64,000 nt of DNA from RBG-16-34-14 sp963727535 (GCA_963727535.1 CAVSGR010000004.1:62001-126000); one strand, 5' to 3'; positions 46,770 through 55,103 are shown, counted from the first letter of the stretch. Made by a program: numbers and translations. The notes: a model not told the origin generated them from the letters alone.

Positions 46770-47198
46770 ATGAGTGCTAAATTAAAACTGTTGGTCTCAG
46801 GCTTTATTTTAACCGTATTACTGACAGGCTTTTGGGTATCACAATCCCCATTGCCGCCAAAGAATTACGATTTGGCAGTTATGCAAATTGACGGAGTCTG
46901 GAAAGTAGTAAATACTGCTGACTCAACCACGGTGGTTAAAGTAAAAAAGAATGATAAAATTGTCTGGACTGCAGAAGGAACTGATGCAGTTTTTCAATTT
47001 CAGGATCAAATTTTTGATACAACTGATGGTAACTACAGCCTGTCCCAGGGTTTTTCCGAAGATCTAAGAGACGGCAAAAAGTTAAAACTTAAAATAAAAA
47101 AAGATACACCTGCCGGCACGTATGTGTATTCTGTATTTTGCGTTGCCGATAGTGTTTATGCAATTGGAAGTTCACCTCCGAAAATAATTGTAGAATAA
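46770..47198 (+). CDS. exported or membrane-anchored cupredoxin-like protein
   Basis: 142 residues. An N-terminal hydrophobic segment (about 6-24, LLVSGFILTVLLTGFWV) serves as signal anchor or signal peptide. The remainder is beta-rich with VVKVKKNDKIVWTAEGTDAVFQF, and ends with DTPAGTYVYSVFCVADSVYAIGSSPPKIIVE, the strand order of a cupredoxin fold (..D.V.W.....G.Y.Y.C). A Cys is in the expected ligand loop, but no His pair is evident, so copper binding is doubtful. Strong Shine-Dalgarno AGGAGG precedes the ATG. It lies 57 bp after K12 and 150 bp before the K13 leader. Confidence 0.75.
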   Translation: MSAKLKLLVSGFILTVLLTGFWVSQSPLPPKNYDLAVMQIDGVWKVVNTADSTTVVKVKKNDKIVWTAEGTDAVFQFQDQIFDTTDGNYSLSQGFSEDLRDGKKLKLKIKKDTPAGTYVYSVFCVADSVYAIGSSPPKIIVE

Positions 47199-47283
47199 TC
47201 GTAATTGCCAGGAAACTCATCACAAAAGAAAATCGTTTGCAGATGAGTATGCAGAGCTTATGAAGGCAAAGGTTAGTTAAATG

Positions 47284-47340
47284 TGGCTAAAGCCATAATT
47301 ATTTTTAATTCTACCCCGACCTAAAGGTCGGGGCTATAAA
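47284..47340. repeat. REP-type palindromes upstream of the K13 leader
   Basis: TGGCTAAAGCCA (47284-47295) is followed by the perfect palindrome CCCCGACCTAAAGGTCGGGG (47314-47333) and CTATAA. The same palindrome and flank occur at 25448 before K6. The 85 bp before this (47199-47283) show nothing recognisable. Confidence 0.75.
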
Positions 47341-47351
47341 TAGAAAAGTTT

Positions 47352-47450
47352 ATGATAGGCACAACCATTTTACATTATAGAATTCTTGAGAAATTAGGCG
47401 AAGGCGGGCTTGTCCGCCGAAGCATTTATCTGAGGATCAATTTAATATGA
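47352..47450 (+). CDS. leader ORF of K13: truncated kinase start, ATGA-coupled
   Basis: 32 codons plus stop: MIGTTILHYRILEKLGEGG, then LVRRSIYLRINLI encoded by the GGCGGGCTTGTCCGCC palindrome and flank. TGA 47448-47450 overlaps ATG 47447 of K13; the two starts are 95 nt apart. The copy shares MIGTTI with K13 itself, where siblings have MIGET or MIGST, so it was copied from its own downstream gene or converted with it. Confidence 0.55.
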   Translation: MIGTTILHYRILEKLGEGGLVRRSIYLRINLI

Positions 47451-49996
47451 TAGGCACTACGATTTTACATTACAAGATTCTCAAAAAATTAGGCGAAGGC
47501 GGAATGGGTGTAGTTTATCTTGCCGAGGATACAAAACTTAAACGTGAAGTAGCGATTAAGTTTTTACCACACCATATCTCAAATAATGAAGAGGAACGAA
47601 AGCGGTTTGAAATTGAAGCACAAGCTGCCGCGTCATTAAATCATCCCAATATTTCTACAATTTATTCTATCGAAAATTCCGATACAGAAGTTTTTATTGT
47701 AATGGAATATATAGATGGAATTGAATTAAAGGATAAAATAAAATCAGCCCCGATTCCTGCTAAAGAAGCAATTAACATTGCAATCCAAATAGCTGAAGGA
47801 TTGGAAGCCGCACATAAAAAAGGAATTGTGCATAGAGATATTAAATCTCAGAACATAATGATCACGAATGACGGCAAAGTAAAAGTTATGGATTTTGGCC
47901 TGGCTAAGATGAAAGGGAAAGCACAGCTTACAAAAGCAGGATCGACATTGGGAACACTTGAGTATATGGCTCCGGAACAGGCTAAAGGTGAAGAGGTTGA
48001 CCAGCAATCAGATATCTGGTCATTTGGTGTTGTACTTTATGAAATGTTAACAGGTAAGATGCCATTTGCAGGAGATTATGATGCTGCTGTTGTTTATAAC
48101 ATATTAAATGAAGAACCTTCACTCGATAATATTCAGGATTCAGTTCTGCAATTAATCTTAAAAAAATGTTTGGAGAAAGAAAAAACAAACCGTTATCAAT
48201 CAGTTACTGAAATATTAAAAGACCTGAGAATAGATAAACAAATATCAGGTGAAAAGCAGACAGTAAAAGTCGAAACTCCAAAGAAGAAATCCCGTTTACC
48301 TGTTTTTATAATATCAGGTGTTACAGTAGTTATTTTAGCGATTGCTGCCTACTTCATTTTCTCTAATTCCGAAAAGAAAATAGCAAGTCTTCCTCCAATG
48401 CAAACCATACGTTTAACAAGCTATCCCGGAGTAGAATATTCCCCCGTACTTTCACCTGATGGAAAATCTGTAGCATTTTCGTGGGATGGACCGAAGCAGG
48501 ATAATTTTGATATATATGTGAAACTCGTTGATACCGGTAATCCTGTCAGGTTAACGACAGATTCTTTACCCGATGTCTGTCCGGACTGGTCTCCCGATGG
48601 AAGTCGAATTGCATTTTACAGAGTGATTTCAAGTCAACAACCAAGAGAAATTTATATTGTTCCCGCTTTAGGAGGCAGAGAACAAAAAATCGCGACTTTT
48701 TTCCCAGGACTGGATGGAAAACCATATATAAGCTGGTCTGCAGATGGCAAATTTATATATTATGATTCCTGGTCTGTAAAAGATTCAGGCTTTGTTATTT
48801 ATAGAGTTTCAATAGAAACAGCTAATGTTGAGCAAATAACACATTTGCCAAAGGGAATATGGGGGGATGTATCACCAAGAGTTTCTCACGATAGAAATTA
48901 TGTTGCCTTTGTAAGGGGCCTGCCCGATATAGCAGATGTCTATATTAAGGATTTAAGTACTAATAAAGTCCGGCAAGTTACTAATATTAAAAACTTGATC
49001 GATGGTTTTACCTGGTCCAACGAAGATAAATCGATCCTTTTCTCAGCTAACCTGGATGGTAGCTCATCATTATGGAAAATAGATTTATCCGGAGGTTCTC
49101 AACAAAAGGTATTGAGTGGAATTAATATAAATGATCCATTCGTCTCTTCTGCTGGTAACCGGCTTGTCTATGCCGAAACAATTGTGAATAGCAATATCTG
49201 GAAAATTGATCTTAGGAATCCTAAAAAGGAAACGATGCTCATCAGTTCTTCATTTAATAATCTTAACCCCGATATCTCTCCCGATGGTGAGAAAATTATT
49301 TTTTTATCAGACAGAACAGGAAATCAAAATTTATGGATATGCAACAAGGACGGAACAAATCAAACACAATTAACTTTTTTTAAAAATATTAGAAGAATAA
49401 GCACCGGTAAATGGTCCACAAATGGACAGGAAATTCTAATAAGTAATAATAAGAGTGGAAATTATATATTAAATGTATCAGGAGGGACACCCCAGGCAAT
49501 TGAAAAAAAAGGATGGTGGCCTTTCTGGTCCTCGAATGGAGCAGGACTTTACGGTTCCAAATATCCCGAGAACAAACTCTACTTTTTTTCCAGGGATGGT
49601 AAAACTGAAAAACAGTTAACAAAAGGTACCGGTATTATGCCATATTTGTATGGCAACTATATTTATTATATAAAAGAATTTGCTCAGCCCGATATCTGGA
49701 GAGTTCCTGTTAATGGAGGTGAGGAGATGCCTGTTTTACAGGGCATACCTGATTTACAAAACAGAGCCTGGGTTGTTGCAAAAAACGGTATTTACTTTGT
49801 TCGAAGCAATAATAATTCACCTGTACTGGAATTTTATGATTTTACAAAAAAGAAAATAGTTCATATTGCTGATGTACCTATGATAAGCGTACCTAACTTT
49901 TTGAATATAGCTATAGATCCGGATGAAACTTATATACTTTACTCAAAGCGAGAACCTGACAAGAGCGATATTATTTTAGTTGATAATTTCAGATAG
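47447..49996 (+). CDS. K13: membrane Ser/Thr kinase with PD40 beta-propeller sensor
   Basis: 849 residues, intact. Kinase domain with LGEGGMGVV, VAIKF, HRDIKSQN, VMDFGLAK and APEQ complete. A membrane helix (about 285-306, VFIISGVTVVILAIAAYFIF) leads to a PD40 propeller (LSPDGKSVAF, WSPDGSRIAF, ISPDGEKIIF). The DNA from about 47980 to 48300 is nearly identical to that of K3 (about 15100-15415), while the propellers are only distantly alike, a clear case of a shared kinase half with different sensors. The STAS gene follows by 21 bp and is probably co-transcribed. Confidence 0.96.
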   Translation: MIGTTILHYKILKKLGEGGMGVVYLAEDTKLKREVAIKFLPHHISNNEEERKRFEIEAQAAASLNHPNISTIYSIENSDTEVFIVMEYIDGIELKDKIKSAPIPAKEAINIAIQIAEGLEAAHKKGIVHRDIKSQNIMITNDGKVKVMDFGLAKMKGKAQLTKAGSTLGTLEYMAPEQAKGEEVDQQSDIWSFGVVLYEMLTGKMPFAGDYDAAVVYNILNEEPSLDNIQDSVLQLILKKCLEKEKTNRYQSVTEILKDLRIDKQISGEKQTVKVETPKKKSRLPVFIISGVTVVILAIAAYFIFSNSEKKIASLPPMQTIRLTSYPGVEYSPVLSPDGKSVAFSWDGPKQDNFDIYVKLVDTGNPVRLTTDSLPDVCPDWSPDGSRIAFYRVISSQQPREIYIVPALGGREQKIATFFPGLDGKPYISWSADGKFIYYDSWSVKDSGFVIYRVSIETANVEQITHLPKGIWGDVSPRVSHDRNYVAFVRGLPDIADVYIKDLSTNKVRQVTNIKNLIDGFTWSNEDKSILFSANLDGSSSLWKIDLSGGSQQKVLSGININDPFVSSAGNRLVYAETIVNSNIWKIDLRNPKKETMLISSSFNNLNPDISPDGEKIIFLSDRTGNQNLWICNKDGTNQTQLTFFKNIRRISTGKWSTNGQEILISNNKSGNYILNVSGGTPQAIEKKGWWPFWSSNGAGLYGSKYPENKLYFFSRDGKTEKQLTKGTGIMPYLYGNYIYYIKEFAQPDIWRVPVNGGEEMPVLQGIPDLQNRAWVVAKNGIYFVRSNNNSPVLEFYDFTKKKIVHIADVPMISVPNFLNIAIDPDETYILYSKREPDKSDIILVDNFR

Positions 49997-50017
49997 GTAA
50001 TAAAGGAGGATAACAAA

Positions 50018-50356
50018 ATGGATATGAAAGTTGAAGAAAAGTATAACTCAGTTGTTGTACATCTGAGGGGAAAACTTTACGGGGGACCTTTCGGTATAGA
50101 ATTGAGCGAAACTTTGCATAAATTACTGGATGAAGGTAAAAAAAATGTTGTGTTAGATCTTGATGGAGTAACTGTTCTTAACAGTTCAGGCTTTGGAATT
50201 TTGGTTGCCAGTTATACTACTGTAAAGAATGGCGGGGGAGGATTAAAACTTGCAAGAATTTCCACCAAGATTGATGGATTACTCTCGATAACTAAGTTAA
50301 ACCAGATTTTTGAGCATTATTCAACTGTAGAAGAAGCATTGGAAAGCTTTAAATAA
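50018..50356 (+). CDS. STAS-domain anti-sigma factor antagonist
   Basis: 112 residues, one complete STAS domain (about 3-105). The conserved phosphorylation loop is VTVLNSSGFGILV, with a Ser-Ser pair at about residues 57-58 where SpoIIAA/RsbV proteins are phosphorylated. Such proteins bind an anti-sigma kinase when dephosphorylated and release it when phosphorylated. It lies 21 bp after K13 with a strong Shine-Dalgarno (AAAGGAGGA). No RsbW/SpoIIAB-type HATPase kinase is in the window, so the Hanks kinases may phosphorylate it directly and the SpoIIE phosphatase at 5163 may reverse it; both are inference. Confidence 0.93.
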   Translation: MDMKVEEKYNSVVVHLRGKLYGGPFGIELSETLHKLLDEGKKNVVLDLDGVTVLNSSGFGILVASYTTVKNGGGGLKLARISTKIDGLLSITKLNQIFEHYSTVEEALESFK

Positions 50357-50421
50357 TATATATATAAGACGTTTTTATTGCGGACGGACCGTAGAATTAG
50401 AAGAAATAGAGAAAATATAAA

Positions 50422-50583
50422 ATGATAGGAAAAACAATTTCACACTACAAAATTCTTGATAAGATTGGTGAAGCCAGCCTTCACTTAGGTTATGGCTGGC
50501 AGGGCGGACCTGTCCGCCCGTCTTGGCTCGGCCAAGCCGAGACAGGCCGAAGCCCAAAAAAGGAGTTAGAGAAATATATATGA
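50422..50583 (+). CDS. leader ORF of K14: truncated kinase start with composite palindrome, ATGA-coupled
   Basis: 53 codons plus stop: MIGKTISHYKILDKIGEA, copying the first 18 residues of K14 (MIGKTITHYKILDKIGEG), then a tail encoded by three adjacent palindromes (AGCCAGCC..GGCTGGC, GGGCGGACCTGTCCGCCC, CTCGGCCAAGCCGAG; about 50472-50548). TGA 50581-50583 overlaps ATG 50580 of K14. The tail is longer than in other leaders, yet the frame to the overlap is kept (158 nt between starts). Confidence 0.55.
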   Translation: MIGKTISHYKILDKIGEASLHLGYGWQGGPVRPSWLGQAETGRSPKKELEKYI

Positions 50584-52709
50584 TAGGTAAGACAATAACA
50601 CACTACAAAATTCTTGATAAGATTGGTGAAGGCGGAATGGGAATTGTTTACAAAGCTGAGGATACAAAACTTGGCAGAACTGTAGCAATAAAATTTCTTC
50701 CTTCTCATCTTTCTTCTTCTGAAGAAAACAAACAAAGATTTATAAGAGAAGCAAGATCAGCGGCGGCTCTTAATCATCCTAATATACTTGCCATATATGA
50801 GATTGATGAAGAGAACGGATCATCATTCATCTCGATGGAATATGTAGATGGACAAACTCTGAAAGATCATATTACCTCTCTTGGTGCCGGCACAGGCGTT
50901 CCTGTTCAACAGGCAATCGACTGGATTCAGCAAATAGCAATGGGATTAAAAAGTGCTCACGATCAGAACATTATTCATCGTGACATTAAAACAGAAAATG
51001 TTATGATAAATAAAGATGGGCATTTGAAGATAATGGACTTTGGTCTTGCTAAGCTTAAGAGTGATGCGGGAATTACTAAAACTAAAACCTCTATCGGGAC
51101 ACTTTCCTATATGTCGCCGGAACAAGCGCAAGCAATTCCTGCAGATCACAGGTGCGATATCTGGTCATTAGGAGTTTTGTTTTATGAATTATTAACAGGT
51201 GAACTTCCTTTTAAGGCTGAGCACGAAGCAGGGTTGTTTTATCTTATTCTGAATGAAGAGCCTCCTCTTCCCACTTTACTTAATAAGAAAATTCCTCATC
51301 AAATAGATTCTGTTGTAAAAAAGATGATGGAAAAAGATCGCGAAAAAAGATTTCAGACTGTTGATGAATTTCTGAAATTTTTAGAGGATGTTAAAAAAGA
51401 TATTCAGACAGCAAGCCAGGCACCTAAAACAAAAGCTATTGTGGTTTTACCTTTCGATAACATAAGTCCTGACCCGGAAAGCGATTACTTTGCAGATGGA
51501 TTGACAGAAGAGCTTATCGCAAATCTTTCTAGATTAAAAGATATTCGAGTTGTTCCGAGAACAACTTCTATGAGATATAAAGGAACGAATAAAGATATAA
51601 AAACAATTGGCAGGGAATTAGGTGCAAGATATATTCTTGCAGGAAGTGTTAGGAAATTCCAGGAAAATCTTCGTATAACTGTTGAATTGATTGATGTTGA
51701 AAGTGATTCACAACTCTGGGCTGAAACATATAAAGGAAAGCTTGCAGACATTTTTGATATACAGGAAAATGTGTCCAAGCAGATTGTCGATATGCTGATG
51801 GTTAAACTTACGCCGACTGAAAAAGTTGTCCTGTCTAAGAGATCCACAGTCAATGTTGAAGCATTTGATTATTATCTGCGTGGGAGAGATTCTTTGTATC
51901 GACGTTCGAAGAAAAGTATGCTTCTCGCTACACAGCTCTTTCAAAAAGCAATAGATCTCGATACGAGGTATGCAGAAGCTTACGCAGGACTCGGAGAAGC
52001 ATATTCATCTCTTTTCCTGGATGCCGAACGAAATACAGTCTGGCTCGATAAAGCGATTGAATCGAGCCTTAAAGCTTTAATGTACGATCCGACTTTATCG
52101 GAAGCATACGCCGCACTTGGACTTTCATATTTTAGTAAACAATTATATGATGATGCTATAACCGCAAGTCAGAAAGCAATTGAGCTCGATCCGAATAATT
52201 TTTTAGGCTACTGGATTTTAGGAAGAATCTATCATAATAGGGACCGGGATGAAGAAGCTATCGAATTGTTCCAGAAGGTAATAAAGCTCAATCCTGATTT
52301 TTATTCCGCTTATTCGGATTTACAGTTAGTTTATACGAAGTTGGGAGAAACAGAAAAGCAGAACGAAATAATCCAAGAGTCAATAAAGGTATATGAAAGA
52401 TATTTGTCCCAGCATCCAGATGATGCACGTGGACATATGTTTTATGCTATCGACCTGGTACAAACAGGGAGAAAAGAAGAAGCAAAAGTTCAGGCATCCA
52501 AAGCACTTGAGCTAAATCCTGATGATCCATTAATGCTTTACAATGCAACTTGCTTTTATGCACAGATGGGGGAGAAGAAACTCGCTATTGAATCACTTAA
52601 AAATTCTTTTTCGGTTGGTTATGCAAATTATGACTGGCTAAAAAGAGATACTGATTTAGATTCGTTAAGGGATGAACCTGAGTTTATTGAAATAATGAAG
52701 GGAAAATAA
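50580..52709 (+). CDS. K14: soluble Ser/Thr kinase with TolB-N/FlgO-like domain and TPRs
   Basis: 709 residues from ATG 50580; an upstream TTG at 50523 is open but lies in the leader palindrome, and AAAAGGAG (about 50555-50562) is nearer the ATG. Kinase domain with IGEGGMGIV, VAIKF, HRDIKTEN, MDFGLAK and SPEQ is complete, with a slightly longer hinge (LGAGTGVP). Then TolB-N/FlgO-like domain (about 285-405: IVVLPFDNIS, YFADGLTEEL, RVVPRTTSMRYK, YILAGSVRK) and TPRs to the end. No membrane helix. Layout and sequence closely match K1 and K11. Last gene of the array; a hairpin follows directly. Confidence 0.96.
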   Translation: MIGKTITHYKILDKIGEGGMGIVYKAEDTKLGRTVAIKFLPSHLSSSEENKQRFIREARSAAALNHPNILAIYEIDEENGSSFISMEYVDGQTLKDHITSLGAGTGVPVQQAIDWIQQIAMGLKSAHDQNIIHRDIKTENVMINKDGHLKIMDFGLAKLKSDAGITKTKTSIGTLSYMSPEQAQAIPADHRCDIWSLGVLFYELLTGELPFKAEHEAGLFYLILNEEPPLPTLLNKKIPHQIDSVVKKMMEKDREKRFQTVDEFLKFLEDVKKDIQTASQAPKTKAIVVLPFDNISPDPESDYFADGLTEELIANLSRLKDIRVVPRTTSMRYKGTNKDIKTIGRELGARYILAGSVRKFQENLRITVELIDVESDSQLWAETYKGKLADIFDIQENVSKQIVDMLMVKLTPTEKVVLSKRSTVNVEAFDYYLRGRDSLYRRSKKSMLLATQLFQKAIDLDTRYAEAYAGLGEAYSSLFLDAERNTVWLDKAIESSLKALMYDPTLSEAYAALGLSYFSKQLYDDAITASQKAIELDPNNFLGYWILGRIYHNRDRDEEAIELFQKVIKLNPDFYSAYSDLQLVYTKLGETEKQNEIIQESIKVYERYLSQHPDDARGHMFYAIDLVQTGRKEEAKVQASKALELNPDDPLMLYNATCFYAQMGEKKLAIESLKNSFSVGYANYDWLKRDTDLDSLRDEPEFIEIMKGK

Positions 52710-52710
52710 G

Positions 52711-52735
52711 ACCTGCATCTTTTCTTAATGCAGGT
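52711..52735. terminator. hairpin between convergent genes
   Basis: Arms ACCTGCAT (52711-52718) and ATGCAGGT (52728-52735) start 2 bases after the K14 stop. There is no long T tract on either strand, so it is a weak or factor-assisted terminator for K14 and possibly for the methyltransferase gene on the other strand. Confidence 0.5.
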
Positions 52736-52793
52736 TCAACAACTGAGAATTTGTAACCAGGCTTAACTTTCACAGTAAGATTAGTCGCTCCCA

Positions 52794-53228
52794 CTAATAT
52801 AGAAAAGGAATTATAGTTTTAGTTTTTAACTTATAATTTTTGTAGTCATGGAATTTTAGAGAAAGTAATTGCTCTTCATTAATTATACGAATTGCTGTCA
52901 CAGATGTAAGAATTAAACCAATTACAACTGTAAAGATAGAAAAATGTCCGGCGATACTTATCCAAATGAGAAACAATGCTGAAGTGTACATAGGATGTCG
53001 GACATATTTATATGGCCCTACGGTAAGAAGAGAACCATCAGACGGTTCTGCGTGGATACTAAACTGCTCTTTTTGAAAGCTCCGGCGAGCCCAGGCGCTA
53101 AAACCTACACAAAGTAATTGCCCAATTATAATAAATGGTGATTCTGATAAAAAATTCCCGGTAACCAACAAAACAATAATAGAAATAACCAGAATTAGAA
53201 GAGCAAATTTGGATATATACTTAATCAT
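52794..53228 (-). CDS. isoprenylcysteine carboxyl methyltransferase-like membrane methyltransferase
   Basis: 144 residues with about four membrane helices (5-24, 30-48, 82-110 as a pair). The family signature GPYKYVRHPMYTS (about 72-84) and the later NEEQLLSLKFHDYKNYKLKT (about 117-136) match the SAM-binding end of ICMT/PEMT-like (NnrU-related) methyltransferases. Such bacterial proteins methylate lipid or small-molecule substrates; the substrate here is unknown. ATG start at 53228; the next gene on this strand is 82 bp upstream. Confidence 0.88.
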   Translation of the reverse strand: MIKYISKFALLILVISIIVLLVTGNFLSESPFIIIGQLLCVGFSAWARRSFQKEQFSIHAEPSDGSLLTVGPYKYVRHPMYTSALFLIWISIAGHFSIFTVVIGLILTSVTAIRIINEEQLLSLKFHDYKNYKLKTKTIIPFLY

Positions 53229-53310
53229 TGTGAATCTCCATTAATATTAAGACCTAACTATTATTTATACCGAATCAACTAAAAGCAATTCTATACGGGG
53301 TGTTGAATTA

Positions 53311-53577
53311 TCAAACTGCGACGGTTTCTACTTGATCAGGTCTAAATGGAAATTCAAAAAAGTAGAAATTTGAATCTTCATTAACTATTTTATCCCGGGA
53401 TAAAAAATATTTTTCAAATTCAATATTTGTTCTTTCCGGTTTATAAGGAAGATATAATTCATCTTCCCACTGTCGTTTAGGCAACCTAATTACCTTGTGA
53501 GAAACGAGGTAAGGCATATCGAGTTGAACTTTTCTTATTCCGTTGTTTGTATCTTTTCTGAGGTATATTGGTCGCAC
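53311..53577 (-). CDS. hypothetical protein
   Basis: 88 residues from GTG 53577. Charged, without membrane helix, with aromatic-rich patches (WEDELYLPYKPERTN, SNFYFFEFPFRP). I recognise no family. The tRNA-Val gene lies just upstream and no good ribosome binding site is visible, so this could be a real small gene or the end of a longer one cut off near the tRNA, a common place for integration events. Confidence 0.45.
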   Translation of the reverse strand: MRPIYLRKDTNNGIRKVQLDMPYLVSHKVIRLPKRQWEDELYLPYKPERTNIEFEKYFLSRDKIVNEDSNFYFFEFPFRPDQVETVAV

Positions 53578-53605
53578 TTTGTGTAGGGATGATTAATTAA
53601 AATTG

Positions 53606-53680
53606 TGGGCGCTCAGGGATTCGAACCCCGGACCCCCTGCTTGTAAGGCAGGTGCTCTGAACCAGCTGAGCTAAGCGCCC
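53606..53680 (-). tRNA. tRNA-Val (anticodon TAC)
   Basis: 75 nt including the discriminator A. Acceptor stem GGGCGCT / AGCGCCC, D arm TAGCTCAGCTGG, anticodon arm CCTGC-CTTACAA-GCAGG giving anticodon TAC, and T arm CCGGGGTTCGAATCCCTG. CCA is not encoded. Confidence 0.95.
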
Positions 53681-53810
53681 GTACAAAAATGTTTGATGTT
53701 CAATAATATTCAGTCAAACATTTATTAAAAATCATAGGAAAAAGCGTAACAAAGATACTTAAAAATAATAATATAATTAAATCATAGATTACTGACTTTT
53801 TACGATTAAT

Positions 53811-55103
53811 TTATAATCCTATCATATCGTTTTCTTCGTCGGATTTATAAACGACTCCATCAAATACAAGATACTTTTCTTTTTTCAGGTTGGAAATACT
53901 TTTTAAAGGAGAATGTTTAGTTAATATAAAACGACTTTTATAACCTGCTTTTATTTGTCCAAATTTCTCTTTAAATCTTAAATGATATGAACTATTACCA
54001 GTTGCAGAATTTATTACAACAATAGGAGATAATCCGGCATTTTCCATTAATTCCAATTCATTCATAAATCCTAAACCATGCTTAACACCTAATGAACCAG
54101 CATCGCTGCCTGCAACAACAGGAGTTCCTATTTCATAAGCTTTAACCAGGCTATTTGAATGCTGCTCTAAGATTCTTTTAAGATTATTTATTATTTTTTT
54201 ATCTAATCCTAGTTGGTTTGCATATTTAATCTGCTTCTGTATCGGTGCAAAAGTAGGAACCCAGGCAATTTGTTGGTCGCACATTTTTACAAGCTGATCA
54301 TTTGTTACAAAAAAACCATGTTCAACTGAGCCGATATTCCCCCCGATTACATTTTCTATCCCATCACTACCTGAAGCATGAGCAAATGTTTGTAAACCAA
54401 ATGACTTTGCGGCTTCCACTAAATTTTTAATCTCTGTAACTGTCATTTGTGGTTTTTTAGTTACACTGCCTTCTTCAAGATTAATGATGCTGGTTGCGAT
54501 TAACTTAATTCTTCCGGCTCCATCATGTATTCTCGATGCCACACATTCTTCCGGTGAAGTATAGTTTTCTAAAGGAGTAGATATAAACTTTCCATATTGT
54601 CCTTTCTTATTAATAGCTGCTCCCGGACTTTCTATGTAAGGGATTAAAAATTTATTGCTCTTATAAAGTTTACTTAGTGATAGTCCCACACCATTTTTAT
54701 CGCCCGCATCTCTTACAGCAATAATTCCTATCTTGATTAGTTTCTCAGCCCGTCTTAAGGCTTCGTTAAAAAGTTCCTCATTATTCTTTTGCAAATGGGT
54801 TTTTCTTTTCGTGGGATCTAACTCTCCACCTTCTAAGAATAAATGAGAATGTGCTTCAATTAAACCAGGTAAAAGTGTGAAGTCAGGTAATTCTAAATCA
54901 GGTTGAGTTCGTTCTGGATGGAGAATATTTGAAGAAGGCGGGGTAGTTCCTGCATAAAGTATTGAGTTAAAATTATAAACAATGTGAGCATTATTTAAAG
55001 GTCCGGAACTGGTTCCATCCAACAAAGTTCCAACCTTTAACCAGACATTTTTATCATCAGTAGTTGATGGAATTGTAATGTCTTTATTAATCTGCTGGTT
55101 CAC
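53811..55103 (-). CDS. metal-dependent amidohydrolase (imidazolonepropionase-like)
   Basis: 430 residues from GTG 55103. The amidohydrolase barrel is marked by IEAHSHLF (usually HxH, about 99-106), AVRDAGD, a carboxylated-Lys-type strand, HASGSDG (about 240), GSVEHGFFV (about 257-265) and the catalytic Asp in AGSDAGSLG (about 332). N- and C-terminal segments make the usual composite beta sandwich. Family members hydrolyse cyclic amides or dipeptides (prolidase-like); the substrate is unknown. The first 17 bases overlap the end of the methyltransferase gene, so both are co-translated; an operon with one-carbon genes hints at a role in a folate or amino-acid breakdown route (inference). Confidence 0.9.
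   Translation of the reverse strand: MNQQINKDITIPSTTDDKNVWLKVGTLLDGTSSGPLNNAHIVYNFNSILYAGTTPPSSNILHPERTQPDLELPDFTLLPGLIEAHSHLFLEGGELDPTKRKTHLQKNNEELFNEALRRAEKLIKIGIIAVRDAGDKNGVGLSLSKLYKSNKFLIPYIESPGAAINKKGQYGKFISTPLENYTSPEECVASRIHDGAGRIKLIATSIINLEEGSVTKKPQMTVTEIKNLVEAAKSFGLQTFAHASGSDGIENVIGGNIGSVEHGFFVTNDQLVKMCDQQIAWVPTFAPIQKQIKYANQLGLDKKIINNLKRILEQHSNSLVKAYEIGTPVVAGSDAGSLGVKHGLGFMNELELMENAGLSPIVVINSATGNSSYHLRFKEKFGQIKAGYKSRFILTKHSPLKSISNLKKEKYLVFDGVVYKSDEENDMIGL

Noticed and set aside
34004..47450. Leader palindromes as intrinsic terminators
   Set aside because: GGCGGAC-TT-GTCCGCC is followed by GAAGC and only a short mixed T/A tract, not a T run; attenuation by RNA structure stays possible but a plain terminator call is not supported.
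7850..52709. Many 60-150 codon open frames on - opposite the kinase genes
   Set aside because: They recur at the same place in every kinase copy, have no start signals and a shadow-type composition rich in L, S, P and Q.
7850..52709. Diversity-generating retroelement as the cause of sensor variation
   Set aside because: No reverse transcriptase, no template/variable repeat pair and no adenine-specific pattern; differences cover whole propellers.
7850..52709. Anti-phage defence island
   Set aside because: Some defence systems use Ser/Thr kinases, but here the kinases have PD40 or TPR receptor layouts and no nuclease, toxin or NTPase effector lies among them.
53311..53577. Integrase or prophage remnant next to tRNA-Val
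   Set aside because: No integrase motif and no duplicated tRNA 3' end was seen in the neighbourhood.
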